NCBI GenBank assembly: GCA_945861725.1 | Contig: CAMAVJ010000008.1 | Location: 1 to 38,435, forward strand | Reading direction: 5' to 3' | Length of the DNA stretch: 38,435 nucleotides | From: Rickettsia typhi | GTDB taxonomy: Bacteria > Pseudomonadota > Alphaproteobacteria > Rickettsiales > Deianiraeaceae | Shown here: positions 26,054 through 36,015 of the stretch, one piece after another | Position numbering within the stretch: the stretch's first letter is position 1 | How the letters are laid out: every line of letters starts with the position of its first letter | The notes under the pieces: model-generated | What the model was told of the DNA's origin: nothing | The model's database searches: none | Seen by the model: only the letters and a program-made list of their open reading frames with translations | Program-made: the position numbers and the translations under genes

Positions 26054-27033
26054 AAGAATTTGACCTCCGAAACAAATCTTGTGCCGTCTGGTCCTCGTTT
26101 TAGTTGAACAACTATGTCCACAACTTGATTGATATAGTTACGCACTTCGTCTGGCTCCATTCCAAGACCTGCCTGCATAACCATCAATTTTAATTGTTCA
26201 ACTGCCATTGCTGGGGAATCGGCGTGAAGTGTTGAAATTGAACCAGGGTGACCAGTGTTGATTGCACGAAGGAATGAAAATGCCTCCTTTCCGCGAATTT
26301 CTCCAACGATTATTCTGTCTGGTCTTAAACGAAGACACGCTTCAATTAAATCTTGAGTTGAAACATCAGATCTTCCTTGCCCACCCTTTGATGAGACTAA
26401 ATGTAGTTTATTTGGGTGAAAATTTAACACAACTTCCCTTGCATCTTCAACGGTGATAAGTCTTTCTTCTCGTGGTATTTCTTGCAAAAGTGCGTTTGTA
26501 AATGTTGTTTTACCAGTGGATGTTCCTCCGCTTATGATTAAATTTTTTTTAAATCTTACGCATCCACGAAGGAAATCTTTTATTCTGTCCTTTTCAAGGA
26601 GGGCTTGTAATATATAATCATTTCTGTCTTCTTGTGCATTAATTGCTGCTTTTTTAAATGCCCCCATTTGTTCGTAATCCTCCAATGTGTAGCTTGTAGT
26701 CGTTGGTTTTCGAATTGAAAATACAACAGTTCCCTTTGTGCAAACTGGCGGAAGAACTACTTGAACACGGTATCCGTTTGGAAGAGTTGCCGATAGAAGT
26801 GGTTTTTCTTCACTAATGACTTGATCCGTAGATTGAGCGATAAGTTTTGCAAGACCATATAGGTGTTTGTATGTAAAAGTTGGTAGTGAAATCGAATACA
26901 TTGTTCCAAGTTTTTCAACCCACCCTTTTTCTGGTTCATTGATAGAAATTTCCGAAACACCTTCTTGTGCAAATATTTCTTCAAGTGGCTGGAGATAAGT
27001 GTTTAAAACCGTGAAATTGTTTACAGAATTCAT
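26032..27033 (-). CDS. virB11: type IV secretion system ATPase VirB11
   Basis: A 333-residue hexameric ATPase that powers type IV secretion from the cytosolic face of the inner membrane. The N-terminal domain has SEISINEPEKGWVE. The RecA-like domain has Walker A GGTSTGKTT (169-177), ITVEDAREVVL (Asp box), LRLRPDRIIVGEIRGKEAF (Walker B) and NTGHPGSISTLHADSP (His box). All expected motifs are intact. In rickettsial rvh systems it usually adjoins virB8-B10 and virD4, but here it stands alone between luxI and trpB, overlapping luxI by 11 bases at the 3' ends. Confidence 0.95.
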   Translation of the reverse strand: MNSVNNFTVLNTYLQPLEEIFAQEGVSEISINEPEKGWVEKLGTMYSISLPTFTYKHLYGLAKLIAQSTDQVISEEKPLLSATLPNGYRVQVVLPPVCTKGTVVFSIRKPTTTSYTLEDYEQMGAFKKAAINAQEDRNDYILQALLEKDRIKDFLRGCVRFKKNLIISGGTSTGKTTFTNALLQEIPREERLITVEDAREVVLNFHPNKLHLVSSKGGQGRSDVSTQDLIEACLRLRPDRIIVGEIRGKEAFSFLRAINTGHPGSISTLHADSPAMAVEQLKLMVMQAGLGMEPDEVRNYINQVVDIVVQLKRGPDGTRFVSEVKFLKNPIKE

Positions 27034-27174
27034 ACTTCATAATATCAATGTAATTAATCTAATTATAATAATAATAATAATTTCAAGGTAATTTTTTGCA
27101 ATTTATTAAACAGAACTTGAACTTGACAATTATATATTATAAAACCATTTTTGTTTATGTTTTTTATAAAAAAA

Positions 27175-28365
27175 ATGTCTAAGAAAGACTTCGGCGGAAA
27201 ATTTGGAACAAGTGAGTTTGGTGGTCAGTACATTCCAGAATTACTTATGCCACTTATTAACGAGCTAAGTGCAGCATACAATTTTCACAGAAAAACAAAA
27301 GAATTTTGGGCGGATTTTTCGTATCATCAAAAACATTATACTGGAAGACCATCTCCACTTTACTTCGCTGATCGAACAACGAAATACTTTGACACAGCAA
27401 AGGTTTATTTTAAAAGAGATGAACTCAATCACACAGGTTCACACAAAATTAACAATTGCATTGGGCAAGTACTTCTTGCAATGAAGATGGGCAAGAAGCA
27501 TATTATTGCTGAAACTGGAGCAGGACAGCATGGAGTCGCAACCGCTAGCGTTTGTGCAAAATTTGGCTTAAAATGCACAATTTTCATGGGAGCAAAAGAT
27601 GTTATACGCCAAGAAGTCAATGTGTTTAAAATGAAACTTTTGGGAGCAGAAGTTTATTCCGTTGAATCAGGTTCAAAAGGATTGAAAGATGCAATGAATG
27701 ATGCAATGCGTTTTTGGGCAACGAATGCCGAAGAGTGTTATTATCTAATAGGAACAGCAGCAGGTCCACATCCTTATCCAACAATGGTAAAAGAGTTCCA
27801 ATCTGTTATCGGAAGGGAAGCAATGGAACAAATTCTTGAAGCTGAAGGAAAATTACCGAGCCATATCATTGCCGTAGTTGGAGGAGGAAGCAATGCTATT
27901 GGTCTTTTTAGCGGTTTTTTAGACAGCGATTCCGTAAAAATTTTTGGAATTGAAGCAGGTGGAAAGGGAATTGAAACAAATGAAACGGCGGCAACTCTTA
28001 ATCTTGGTAAAATTGGGATTTTACATGGAAATAAAACATATGTTATGCAAAACGGTGAGGGGCAAATTCAGGAAACATACTCGATTTCAGCTGGACTTGA
28101 TTACCCTGGAATTGGTCCTGAGCATGCATTTTTAAAGGATTCCAAAAGAGTAGAATACCATGCAATTAATGATGATGCGGCAATGTTAGCAATGGATTTA
28201 ACCTGTAAGCTTGAGGGAATTATTCCTGCGATAGAACCAAGTCACGCCCTTGCGTTTCTTTACAAATTTTTACCAACTCTGGAAAAATCCGATATTGTAA
28301 TCGTGAACTTATGCGGAAGGGGGGATAAAGATATTAACACCGCAATGAAATGGTTTGGAATTTAA
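27175..28365 (+). CDS. trpB: tryptophan synthase beta chain
   Basis: Condenses indole and serine to tryptophan with PLP. The PLP Lys is K91 in [29 protein letters not shown] and [11 protein letters not shown] are the substrate loop and phosphate-binding sequences. ATG 27175 ([11 protein letters not shown], 396 residues) fits family N-termini; ATG 27157 and TTG 27151 are alternatives. A TTGACA at 27123-27128 upstream is a possible -35. trpA, normally adjacent, is not in the window; the neighbour is convergent mnmA with a 4-base overlap. Confidence 0.95.
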   Translation: MSKKDFGGKFGTSEFGGQYIPELLMPLINELSAAYNFHRKTKEFWADFSYHQKHYTGRPSPLYFADRTTKYFDTAKVYFKRDELNHTGSHKINNCIGQVLLAMKMGKKHIIAETGAGQHGVATASVCAKFGLKCTIFMGAKDVIRQEVNVFKMKLLGAEVYSVESGSKGLKDAMNDAMRFWATNAEECYYLIGTAAGPHPYPTMVKEFQSVIGREAMEQILEAEGKLPSHIIAVVGGGSNAIGLFSGFLDSDSVKIFGIEAGGKGIETNETAATLNLGKIGILHGNKTYVMQNGEGQIQETYSISAGLDYPGIGPEHAFLKDSKRVEYHAINDDAAMLAMDLTCKLEGIIPAIEPSHALAFLYKFLPTLEKSDIVIVNLCGRGDKDINTAMKWFGI

Positions 28366-29471
28366 CCAACAATTTTTTCAATATACCCACCGCCGAGCAT
28401 TCGTGTACCATCGTAAAAAACAGCTGCTTGCCCAGGGGAGATAAATGCAATTCTTTCTGCTAATTGTACGGTATTTCCATTGATTTCACATGCAATTTCT
28501 TCGCAAGATGATCGAACTCGTACCGTTAAATTTTGTGGCATATTATTTTCCAAAAAATGAGCGTTGGAAATCGTAAATGTATCACGCAGTAAATTATAAT
28601 ATTTTCCAACAAAAACCGTATTTGTTAAAACATCAAGTTTCACAACATAAAGTGGGTCTTCAAATGCAATACCTAGTCCGCGTCTTTGACCAAGTGTGTA
28701 ATGAATAATTCCGTTATGTGTGCCAAGAATTTTGTTGCTCTCGATTTCCACAATATTACCCACTTTAAATGATTCGGGGTGGTATTTTTTTACGACCTTC
28801 GCGTAATCGCCATCTGGTACAAAGCAAATATTTTGACTATCTGGCTTTTCTGAAATCGCAAGTCCGTATTTGCGTGCAAGTTCACGCGTTTCAGTTTTGG
28901 ACATTCCACCGAGGGGAAATTCAAGGAAATCAAGCTGTTCCTGAGTTGTTTGAAAGAGAAAGTAGCTTTGGTCTTTAGTTTTATCCACTCCTTGATGCAT
29001 TTGTGAAATTTTTCCATATTTTTTTTGGACATAATGACCCGTCACAAGGCTGTCTGCTCCAAGTTTTTTTGCAATTTTAAAGAGATCGCGAAATTTCACA
29101 GTTTGATTACATTTCACACACGGAATTGGAGTGTAGCCTTGAATGTATTGATCGGCAAAATCTTGAATGACTTCTTCGCGAAAAATGTCCTCATAATTTA
29201 AAACATAATGTTGTATTTCAAGCATTTCACAGGCATTTTGTGCATCATAAATATCTTTACTAGCACAACATGTTTTAGATTTTTTATCGGTTTTTATATC
29301 AGTCGAACATACGGTTTCACCGTAATCATATAACTGGAGAGTTACCCCTATCACATTATAACCTGTATCTTTCATTAACGCAGCACATACTGTGGAATCA
29401 ACTCCACCAGACATCGCAACAACAACAGTTTTTTGAGAAGTTTTTTTTGGAATTTGAGATTCTTGGATCAC
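28362..29471 (-). CDS. mnmA: tRNA-specific 2-thiouridylase MnmA
   Basis: Thiolates U34 of tRNA-Lys, -Glu and -Gln using ATP and a persulfide relay. The PP-loop [17 protein letters not shown] is near the N-terminus. The catalytic Cys pair is in [11 protein letters not shown] and [10 protein letters not shown], and TGHYVQ and [11 protein letters not shown] are also diagnostic. 369 residues, normal length. Its ATG overlaps the mdh stop by 4 bases, so it is translated from the ribosomal protein-mdh transcript. Confidence 0.97.
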   Translation of the reverse strand: MIQESQIPKKTSQKTVVVAMSGGVDSTVCAALMKDTGYNVIGVTLQLYDYGETVCSTDIKTDKKSKTCCASKDIYDAQNACEMLEIQHYVLNYEDIFREEVIQDFADQYIQGYTPIPCVKCNQTVKFRDLFKIAKKLGADSLVTGHYVQKKYGKISQMHQGVDKTKDQSYFLFQTTQEQLDFLEFPLGGMSKTETRELARKYGLAISEKPDSQNICFVPDGDYAKVVKKYHPESFKVGNIVEIESNKILGTHNGIIHYTLGQRRGLGIAFEDPLYVVKLDVLTNTVFVGKYYNLLRDTFTISNAHFLENNMPQNLTVRVRSSCEEIACEINGNTVQLAERIAFISPGQAAVFYDGTRMLGGGYIEKIVG

Positions 29472-30406
29472 AGAGATTTAAGCAATTCTTTTACAGAATT
29501 TATTGAAATTTGAAGCATTGATTTTTCATTATTTGAAAGTTCCACTTCGATAACTTTTTCAATACCATTCGCACCGATAACAACTGGAACACCGATGTAA
29601 ATGCCCGTTTCACCGTATTCACCATTAAGATATGAAGCACATGGAAGAATATTTTTTTTATCAAAAAGATATGATTCAACCATTTTAATAGCAGAATGCG
29701 CTGGTGAATAAAATGCGGATCCGTTACCAAGAAGTGCAACTACTTCAGCACCGCCGTTACGAGTTCTTTGTACGATTTCATCAAGTTTCTCTTGCGAAAT
29801 TGTACCATTGTTTATGAAAGTTTTGAGTGGAATTCCACCAATGGTTGTATAGTCAAGGAGTGGAACCATTGAGTCGCCGTGACCTCCAAGGACAAAAGTT
29901 TTAACATCCGATCTTGAAACATTTAATGCATCCGCAAGGAATGTCACAAAGCGAGATGTATCAAGGACACCTGCCATTCCAACAACATTTTTATGAGGCA
30001 TTTTAGAAATATTTTGGAAATGCTGAACCATGATATCCAGTGGATTTGTAATGATTATTACAAAAGCATTTGGGGCATATTTTCCAACATTTTCTGCAAC
30101 TGATTGAATAATTTTCGCATTTGTTGAAATTAAGTCATCACGAGACATTCCAGGTTTGCGTGGAATTCCAGCGGTGATAATTATTGCATCACTTCCGACG
30201 ATTTGAGAGTAATCATCTGTTCCAATTATTGAAGAATCCGAGTCAATAATGCAACCTGATTGCGATATATCAAGAGCCTTACCTTGTGCAGTACCTTTAT
30301 TAACATCTAAAAGAACAATATCAGCATATTTCTTGGTGAATAACAAGTGGGCGAGAGTGCCACCAATCATCCCAGCACCAATAAGTGATATTTTCTTTTT
30401 TGACAT
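29468..30406 (-). CDS. mdh: malate dehydrogenase (LDH-like, alphaproteobacterial type)
   Basis: TCA-cycle enzyme oxidising malate to oxaloacetate with NAD. LIGAGMIGGTLAHLL is the NAD-binding glycine motif; TAGIPRKPGMSRDDL holds the substrate Arg residues and GGHGDSMVPL the catalytic His. 312 residues. The closeness of these sequences to the well-known alphaproteobacterial MDH pattern supports the lineage call. It starts 2 bases after rpsE, an unusual position in a ribosomal protein unit. Confidence 0.97.
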   Translation of the reverse strand: MSKKKISLIGAGMIGGTLAHLLFTKKYADIVLLDVNKGTAQGKALDISQSGCIIDSDSSIIGTDDYSQIVGSDAIIITAGIPRKPGMSRDDLISTNAKIIQSVAENVGKYAPNAFVIIITNPLDIMVQHFQNISKMPHKNVVGMAGVLDTSRFVTFLADALNVSRSDVKTFVLGGHGDSMVPLLDYTTIGGIPLKTFINNGTISQEKLDEIVQRTRNGGAEVVALLGNGSAFYSPAHSAIKMVESYLFDKKNILPCASYLNGEYGETGIYIGVPVVIGANGIEKVIEVELSNNEKSMLQISINSVKELLKSL

Positions 30407-30408
30407 AT

Positions 30409-30996
30409 TTAAGCAGAAATATTTTCGTCTTTTTCTTCGGCAAGGTCTCCATCTGAGTACCTTTGATCTTTAATTGAAGCAACAACTTCTTTCATAGTTT
30501 TTCCGCGAAGAGCTGCTATTGACCGAAGGGAATTGGTTGCAGAAAGTGCTTCTGCTGTTGCACGAAGAGTTGTATAAGCATTTGAAGAGCCAACGATTTT
30601 CGTTACGATGTCGTGAATACCAATTGATTCAAGAAGTGCGCGCACCGCACCGCCAGCAACAATACCTGTACCAGGAGTTGCTGGTCTTAAAACGACCTTT
30701 GATGTGCCATATTCACCTATAATTGAGTGGTGAATTGTTCTTGCGGAGCGTAAATTAATTTTCACGAGTCTGTTTCTTGCCATAGAAATTGCCTTCTTTT
30801 TTGCCTGTGTGACATCAAGAGCTTTACCTTTGCCAATTCCAAAAACGCCTTTTTTATTTCCAATAATTGCAAGTACGCTGAATGAAAAAATTCTTCCACC
30901 TTTTACAACTTTTACAACTCTTCGAATGTCGATGATTGTATCGAAGAACGCTGGAGTTTTTTTACTGTTATTATCTTTTTTACGATTCATATTCAT
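30409..30996 (-). CDS. rpsE: 30S ribosomal protein uS5
   Basis: 195 residues. Begins with FFDTIIDIRRVVKVVKGGR, then GNKKGVFGIGKGKA and RPATPGTGIVAGGAVRALLE, all standard for uS5, which helps decoding accuracy and the mRNA entry site. The start overlaps the rplR stop by 1 base. In most bacteria rpmD and rplO follow; here mdh does. Confidence 0.97.
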   Translation of the reverse strand: MNMNRKKDNNSKKTPAFFDTIIDIRRVVKVVKGGRIFSFSVLAIIGNKKGVFGIGKGKALDVTQAKKKAISMARNRLVKINLRSARTIHHSIIGEYGTSKVVLRPATPGTGIVAGGAVRALLESIGIHDIVTKIVGSSNAYTTLRATAEALSATNSLRSIAALRGKTMKEVVASIKDQRYSDGDLAEEKDENISA

Positions 30997-31349
30997 TAGA
31001 TATTAATTCCTGATTCTCTGATGCTTTCCACAACCGTTTTAACAAGTCCGTGGAATTTGTAGTTCATTTTGTTGTAGTAAATTTTTTCAATGTTTTGAGA
31101 CTTACAAAGTTGTGCAAATTGTTTTCCAATAACAATGGCATCGTGTGTACGAGTTTCAGCATGGACAAATCCAGCTGGGCGTGTCGAAACGGATGTAATA
31201 TCTCTTTGTTCAACTTTATCATATAAAACAGCAACAATATGTCTGTTTGTTTTAAGAATGTACAATTCGTGCTGAGTATCACCAGATTTTGCACGAGACT
31301 TTTTGCGTTTTTTTGCAACTTTTGGATCGAAATGTTTATAAGAAGACAT
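30996..31349 (-). CDS. rplR: 50S ribosomal protein uL18
   Basis: 117 residues binding 5S rRNA. Basic N-terminus KVAKKRKKSRAK, HIVAVLYD, and the terminal KIYYNKMNYKFHGLVKTVVE region fit uL18, although F-H-G-L-V replaces the usual YHGRV. Placed between rplF and rpsE as in the normal spc operon. Confidence 0.93.
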   Translation of the reverse strand: MSSYKHFDPKVAKKRKKSRAKSGDTQHELYILKTNRHIVAVLYDKVEQRDITSVSTRPAGFVHAETRTHDAIVIGKQFAQLCKSQNIEKIYYNKMNYKFHGLVKTVVESIRESGINI

Positions 31350-31362
31350 ATATTCTGATTAA

Positions 31363-31902
31363 TTATTTCTTTTTTCCCTCTTTGATCGCAATCGTTTCGT
31401 TGTTTACAAAAACCCCCTTTCCTTTGTATGGCTCAGGTTTGCGTAAATTTCTGATTGTCATTGCAACACTCATTACAACTCGACGATCAATTCCAGAAAT
31501 TTCAATGTTTGTGTTTTGCACAACCTTTAATTCGATTGATGATGGTATTGAAATTTTAACTGGGTGACTAAATCCAAGTGCAAGAGTTAAAGTGTTGTTT
31601 GCAAAGACAGCCTTATAACCAACGCCTTTCAGTTGAATTTTTGCAGTGAATTTATTTTGAATATCTTCAATTGCTCTTTTAATTGATGCATAAAGTGTTC
31701 CAAGAATCGAACGAGCCGTTCTGTTTCTTGATTCATTTTTTAGTGCAAATGAAACCATATTACCTTCAGTATGCATTTGTGCAATTTGATTGAAAGGGTA
31801 TAAAACTGATGCACCTTTGTTTTCAATTTTTATACGATCGTTTATCACAGTGAGGGTTACATCTTGTGGAACTTGAACTGGAATTCTTGCAATTTTTGAC
31901 AT
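31363..31902 (-). CDS. rplF: 50S ribosomal protein uL6
   Basis: 179 residues. Starts SKIARIPVQVPQDVTLTV and carries KFTAKIQLKGVGYKAVF and RNLRKPEPYKGKGV, the conserved uL6 C-terminal signature. Located near the factor-binding stalk base of the large subunit. Usual neighbours on both sides (rpsH, rplR). Confidence 0.97.
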   Translation of the reverse strand: MSKIARIPVQVPQDVTLTVINDRIKIENKGASVLYPFNQIAQMHTEGNMVSFALKNESRNRTARSILGTLYASIKRAIEDIQNKFTAKIQLKGVGYKAVFANNTLTLALGFSHPVKISIPSSIELKVVQNTNIEISGIDRRVVMSVAMTIRNLRKPEPYKGKGVFVNNETIAIKEGKKK

Positions 31903-31911
31903 ATTATATTA

Positions 31912-32310
31912 TTAAAATATTTTGCATAAAACCTCTCCTCCGACATGTAACTGGCGTGCAGCTTGATCGGTAATTACACCTTTATTTGTTGATAAAATGT
32001 AAAAACCAAGACCATCGTAATGTGGTAGTAAAGATTTTGGTGATGAGTATAGTCTTTTTCCAGGTTTTGATACCACTTTAAAATCTTGAATTGAATGTTT
32101 GCTTTTAACGTACTTAAGGTTAATTGCAACGAATTTTATATTCGGACGTTTTTCACTTACTTCGTAAGATGAGATAAAGCCTTCATTCAAAAGGATTTTT
32201 AAAATACCGTCAATCATGTTGTTGAACGGGAAGATAACGGTTGCTTTTTTAACAGCCCCTGCGTTGTTTATAGCACTGATTAGTGCACTTACTGCGTGAT
32301 TTGTACTCAT
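31912..32310 (-). CDS. rpsH: 30S ribosomal protein uS8
   Basis: 132 residues. LKILLNEGFISSYEV and the C-terminal LGFYILSTNKGVITDQAA(R) motif with GGEVLCKIF match uS8, a 16S central-domain assembly protein that also represses the spc operon in E. coli. Normal order rpsN-rpsH-rplF is kept. Confidence 0.97.
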   Translation of the reverse strand: MSTNHAVSALISAINNAGAVKKATVIFPFNNMIDGILKILLNEGFISSYEVSEKRPNIKFVAINLKYVKSKHSIQDFKVVSKPGKRLYSSPKSLLPHYDGLGFYILSTNKGVITDQAARQLHVGGEVLCKIF

Positions 32311-32321
32311 ATATTATAATT

Positions 32322-32633
32322 TTACCAACTAGATTTCTTTAGACCAGATATTAAACCGAAAGATGCGTAATGACGGATTGCGTTTCTTGAAAGACCAAAT
32401 TTTGAGAAGAATCCGCGAGGACGACCTGTAAGGGCACATCTATTGCGGTGTCTTGTTTTAGAACCGTCTCTTGAAAGTTTTTGTATGGCGATCATTGCGG
32501 CGAATTTTTGGTCGTAAGATACTTTTTCTAAAGGAGATTTTAAAATCTTCACAAGCTCTTCACGCTTTGACTTTTCCTTTACAATTGTCAAGGCAACTCT
32601 GTTGTTCCTTTCAATTCTACCTTTTTTTGCCAT
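32322..32633 (-). CDS. rpsN: 30S ribosomal protein uS14 (long, zinc-free type)
   Basis: 103 residues. SRDGSKTRHRNRCALTGRPRG and FGLSRNAIRHYASFGLI(S)G are the family signature. The CxxC pairs of the short zinc-binding form are absent. The preceding gene is rpsG, 55 bases away, instead of rplE. In that gap a minus-strand TTGACA (32683-32678) may be part of a promoter, though a good -10 is lacking. Confidence 0.97.
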   Translation of the reverse strand: MAKKGRIERNNRVALTIVKEKSKREELVKILKSPLEKVSYDQKFAAMIAIQKLSRDGSKTRHRNRCALTGRPRGFFSKFGLSRNAIRHYASFGLISGLKKSSW

Positions 32634-32688
32634 TTATGCAATAATAATTAAATCCCAATTAACTCTATGTTTTTATTTGTCAAGCATT

Positions 32689-33165
32689 TTATGCAAAGTG
32701 TGCAAAAGCTTTGTTAGCTTCGGCACTTTTATGCATTTCTTCCTTCTTTTTTATTGCTGTTCCTCTGCCTTCGAGCGTTTCGATGAAGACGGATGTGAGT
32801 GCTTGGATCATAGTTCTTCCAGTAGCAGATCTTGCTGCGTCAATTATCCATTTCATAGCGATCATTTCACTTTCGCGTGCTTCAAGTGGTTTTGGAACTT
32901 GATATGTTGCACCACCAACTCGGCGGGATTTCATTTTTACTCTTGGCTTAACTGATTCAACTATACTAATGAATAAATCAAGGATTGAAACATTTTTTTC
33001 TTGAGAAACCTTTTGAAGATTTTCAAATGATGAATAAACGATGTTTGCTGCTAGTGTTTTTTTACCATCAAGCATTATTTGGTTGATAAACTTCGCAACA
33101 ACAAGGCTGTTGTATTGAAGATCCGGAGTGAGGCGACTTTTAAATGTTCTTGCTTTACGAGGCAT
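32689..33165 (-). CDS. rpsG: 30S ribosomal protein uS7
   Basis: 158 residues. MPRKARTFKSRLTPDLQYNS, FINQIMLDGKKTLA and KPRVKMKSRRVGGATYQVP are diagnostic for uS7, the primary 3'-domain assembly protein. It follows rpsL by 16 bases as in the str operon, but fusA and tuf, which normally come next, are absent and rpsN follows. Confidence 0.98.
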   Translation of the reverse strand: MPRKARTFKSRLTPDLQYNSLVVAKFINQIMLDGKKTLAANIVYSSFENLQKVSQEKNVSILDLFISIVESVKPRVKMKSRRVGGATYQVPKPLEARESEMIAMKWIIDAARSATGRTMIQALTSVFIETLEGRGTAIKKKEEMHKSAEANKAFAHFA

Positions 33166-33181
33166 ATTTTCGATTTACAAA

Positions 33182-33556
33182 TTATTTCTTAGGTTTTTTT
33201 GCACCATAACATGAGCGAGATTGCTTGCGGTTTTTAACACCTTGCAAATCTAGAGCTCCTCTCACGATGTGATATCTTACACCTGGTAAATCCTTTACGC
33301 GACCACCACGGATAAGAACGACACTATGTTCTTGGAGATTATGTCCTTCACCTGGAATATATGCAATTACTTCATATCCATTTGAAAGTCTTATACGTGC
33401 AACTTTACGAAGAGCCGAGTTCGGCTTCTTTGGAGTTGTTGTATAAACTTTTACACAAACGCCACGCTTTTGTGGACATTCCTCCAATGCTGGAGACTTT
33501 GATTTATAAACTCTAGCAGTTCTATTCTGCCTTACTAACTGATTTGTTGTTACCAT
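33182..33556 (-). CDS. rpsL: 30S ribosomal protein uS12
   Basis: 124 residues at the decoding centre. [20 protein letters not shown] and [20 protein letters not shown] are the invariant sequences; the Lys residues altered in streptomycin-resistant mutants are wild type. First gene of the minus-strand ribosomal unit, divergent from bamA. A minus-strand TTGACA at 33627-33622 is a possible -35 without a clear -10. Confidence 0.98.
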   Translation of the reverse strand: MVTTNQLVRQNRTARVYKSKSPALEECPQKRGVCVKVYTTTPKKPNSALRKVARIRLSNGYEVIAYIPGEGHNLQEHSVVLIRGGRVKDLPGVRYHIVRGALDLQGVKNRKQSRSCYGAKKPKK

Positions 33557-33620
33557 ATTTTTAGCTTTACAATAAAAAAATACACTTTATCGAGAGTTCC
33601 TGTTAATTGTAACATTTCAT

Positions 33621-35942
33621 TTGTCAATCTTTTTTTTGAAGTTTTTATTTTTTATATTTATTTTCGTCGCAAATGTTTACGCTGCTGACATTAATTTGGA
33701 GGAAAGTGTCGATATAAATGTTGTTGGGAATAAGAGTATCGAAGCAAACACTATTAAGCTTTATGCCGATCTTCATGAGAAGAATATCACCGATAAAAAT
33801 GTGTCAGATGCTATAAAAAAGATTTATAAAACTGGATTTTTTAGTGATATAAAGATCACTCGTAAAACGGAATTAAACAAAGAAATAATTACAATTTATG
33901 TTGCCGAAACTCCAATTATCAAAAAAATTGAATTTAATGGAAGGAGGGCGATTGGTAAGGATAAAATCCTTGAGGAGATTTCAACAAAGGAAAAAAGGTT
34001 TTTTTCAAAGAGTGATTTATTAAATGATACAAAGCGTTTGACGATGATATACCAAAAAATGGGTTTTCTTAGTGTTAGTGTGAGACCTATGGTCGAATTT
34101 TTGGATGGTGGATCCCAGGTTGTTATTATTTTCAACATTAATGAAGGGAAAAAATCACAAATTGGCAGTATTTCAATCGAAGGAAATGAGGTATTTAATG
34201 ATGCTCAACTCAAGGAAGTTTTACGAATAAGGGCAAGGAGCATTTTAAAACTCAATCTTGGTGCAGCTTTTGATAACGAAGCAGTTCAAAATGAGCAGGA
34301 GCTTTTGAAGAGATTTTATATGACAAAAGGATATCCTCATTTTCAAAATCTTCATGTTTTAAGTGAATTTAATAATAATAAAAATATCTTCCATGTTAAA
34401 TATTATGTTGCCGAAGGGGAGAAATATAAATTTGGAAAATATGAAATTAAAAATCTTGTCGAAGATTTAGATTTGAGTAAATTCAAAAATCATGAAATTA
34501 TGACAAAGGATGGAGGTATTTTTAATATTGAAAAAGTTGAAAAAACCATTGGAAATATTCAGCAGTTTTTACAAAAAAATGGATTTGTACTTGCTAAAGC
34601 GGAGTATCAGTTTGAATTTACACCAGAAGGAAGGGTTAATATTGTTTATGTTTTGAAAAATTCGCGAAGAATTTATCTTCATCATGTAAAAATTGTTGGA
34701 AATAATAAAACATCAGACAATATTATTCGAAGGGAGATGCTTGTAAAAGAAGGAGATGTCTACGATGTTTCTAAATTACAAAGATCCGTCCAGAGAATAA
34801 GAAATCTTCAATTTTTTGATGATGTTCAAATTGACGAAAAAATTCTGGATGGCACTCAAGACAGAATGGCTTTAACAGTTACAGTGAAGGAGAGATCGAC
34901 AGCAAGCATCAATGCTTCAATTGGAGGAGATCAGTATAACGGTATTTCGGGAAATGTCTCCTTGAATGAGTCAAACCTACTTGGAGAAGGGTATAATGCA
35001 GGTGTTTCGCTTGACAGAAGTATGTATGGTGAAAATTATAGTTTATCATTTTCCGAGCCATACTTCAATGGAAGGGATATTCTTTTTGGAACGCAACTTT
35101 CTTATTCAAAATATGGTAACCCAAATTTTGTTCCATATCAATCAATCACATCTTCCATCAGCTTTTTTATGGCGTATTCGATCACGCAATATTTGCGACA
35201 TAATTTGAGTTATCGCTATCAAAATAGTTCAATTGAACAGCTTGCAGCACTCAGTAGTCCTTATATTCTCGCACAAATTGGACATTATCAAACTTCGGCA
35301 TTTTCGCATACATTGATGTACGACAAACGTGATAACAACTTTATTCCAAATAGCGGATACTCGTTCACCATCAAACAAGAAATTGCGGGATTGATTGGTA
35401 ATATTAAATATATTTCCAATGAAGTTCGCGGTGACTGGTATAAAAGTCTTTTTGGTTTTGAGGAAATAGTCTTAGGCGTTAAAGGAAGAATCGCATCAAT
35501 TCGTGGAATTGATGGTGCTTCGATTAATGTTCAAAATTTATATTCACTTGGTGGTGGTTTTGGAATGAGAGGTTTTAACTATCGTGGTATTGGTCCGCGA
35601 TTTCAGTATGCAAATGGACAATATGAATCGTTCTCATATGGTGGGGAAAACCTCGGGTTACTTTCCACGGAAGTTCGCTTTCCAAATGGACTGCCAAAAG
35701 ATTTAGGACTTATAACATACTTTTTTACAGATGTTGGAACTCTGTATGGAATAAATAGTGCAAAGATTGCTGGTGGAACAATTTACGATGACAAATCTTT
35801 GAGAGTTTCGGCGGGTATTGGTCTTTCATGGAGGTCTCCTATGGGACCAATTGGCTTTGCATTTGGTAAAATTATTACTTCACAGCAATACGATACTCCG
35901 CTTTCATTTTTAATCACCTTTGGTGGAATGAGTCAGCAATAG
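33621..35942 (+). CDS. bamA: outer membrane protein assembly factor BamA
   Basis: 773 residues. A hydrophobic signal peptide ends near FVANVYA-AD (about residue 22). Five POTRA domains follow (for example INVVGNKSIEANTIKLY, EFNGRRAIGKDKI, SIEGNEVFNDAQL, VKIVGNNKTSDNIIRREML), then the Omp85 beta-barrel from about residue 430 with LGGGFGMRGFNYRGIGPR, the conserved RGF loop, and a final aromatic strand. BamA inserts beta-barrel proteins into the outer membrane. The only start compatible with the signal peptide is TTG 33621. It shows that the cell has a Gram-negative envelope. Confidence 0.95.
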   Translation: MSIFFLKFLFFIFIFVANVYAADINLEESVDINVVGNKSIEANTIKLYADLHEKNITDKNVSDAIKKIYKTGFFSDIKITRKTELNKEIITIYVAETPIIKKIEFNGRRAIGKDKILEEISTKEKRFFSKSDLLNDTKRLTMIYQKMGFLSVSVRPMVEFLDGGSQVVIIFNINEGKKSQIGSISIEGNEVFNDAQLKEVLRIRARSILKLNLGAAFDNEAVQNEQELLKRFYMTKGYPHFQNLHVLSEFNNNKNIFHVKYYVAEGEKYKFGKYEIKNLVEDLDLSKFKNHEIMTKDGGIFNIEKVEKTIGNIQQFLQKNGFVLAKAEYQFEFTPEGRVNIVYVLKNSRRIYLHHVKIVGNNKTSDNIIRREMLVKEGDVYDVSKLQRSVQRIRNLQFFDDVQIDEKILDGTQDRMALTVTVKERSTASINASIGGDQYNGISGNVSLNESNLLGEGYNAGVSLDRSMYGENYSLSFSEPYFNGRDILFGTQLSYSKYGNPNFVPYQSITSSISFFMAYSITQYLRHNLSYRYQNSSIEQLAALSSPYILAQIGHYQTSAFSHTLMYDKRDNNFIPNSGYSFTIKQEIAGLIGNIKYISNEVRGDWYKSLFGFEEIVLGVKGRIASIRGIDGASINVQNLYSLGGGFGMRGFNYRGIGPRFQYANGQYESFSYGGENLGLLSTEVRFPNGLPKDLGLITYFFTDVGTLYGINSAKIAGGTIYDDKSLRVSAGIGLSWRSPMGPIGFAFGKIITSQQYDTPLSFLITFGGMSQQ

Positions 35943-35977
35943 TTAACCCTTATCGTAATAATACTTGCAATAAATAA

Positions 35978-36007
35978 ATTTATACCTTACAATATAAAGG
36001 TATAAAT
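35978..36007. repeat. 11-bp perfect inverted repeat before the 36016 gene
   Basis: ATTTATACCTT, an 8-base loop, AAGGTATAAAT. It lies between bamA and the next ATG, 8 bases upstream of it. It could fold in the leader RNA, occlude the ribosome site or serve as an operator. There is no T-run for a terminator. Confidence 0.6.
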
Positions 36008-36015
36008 GTTTAATT

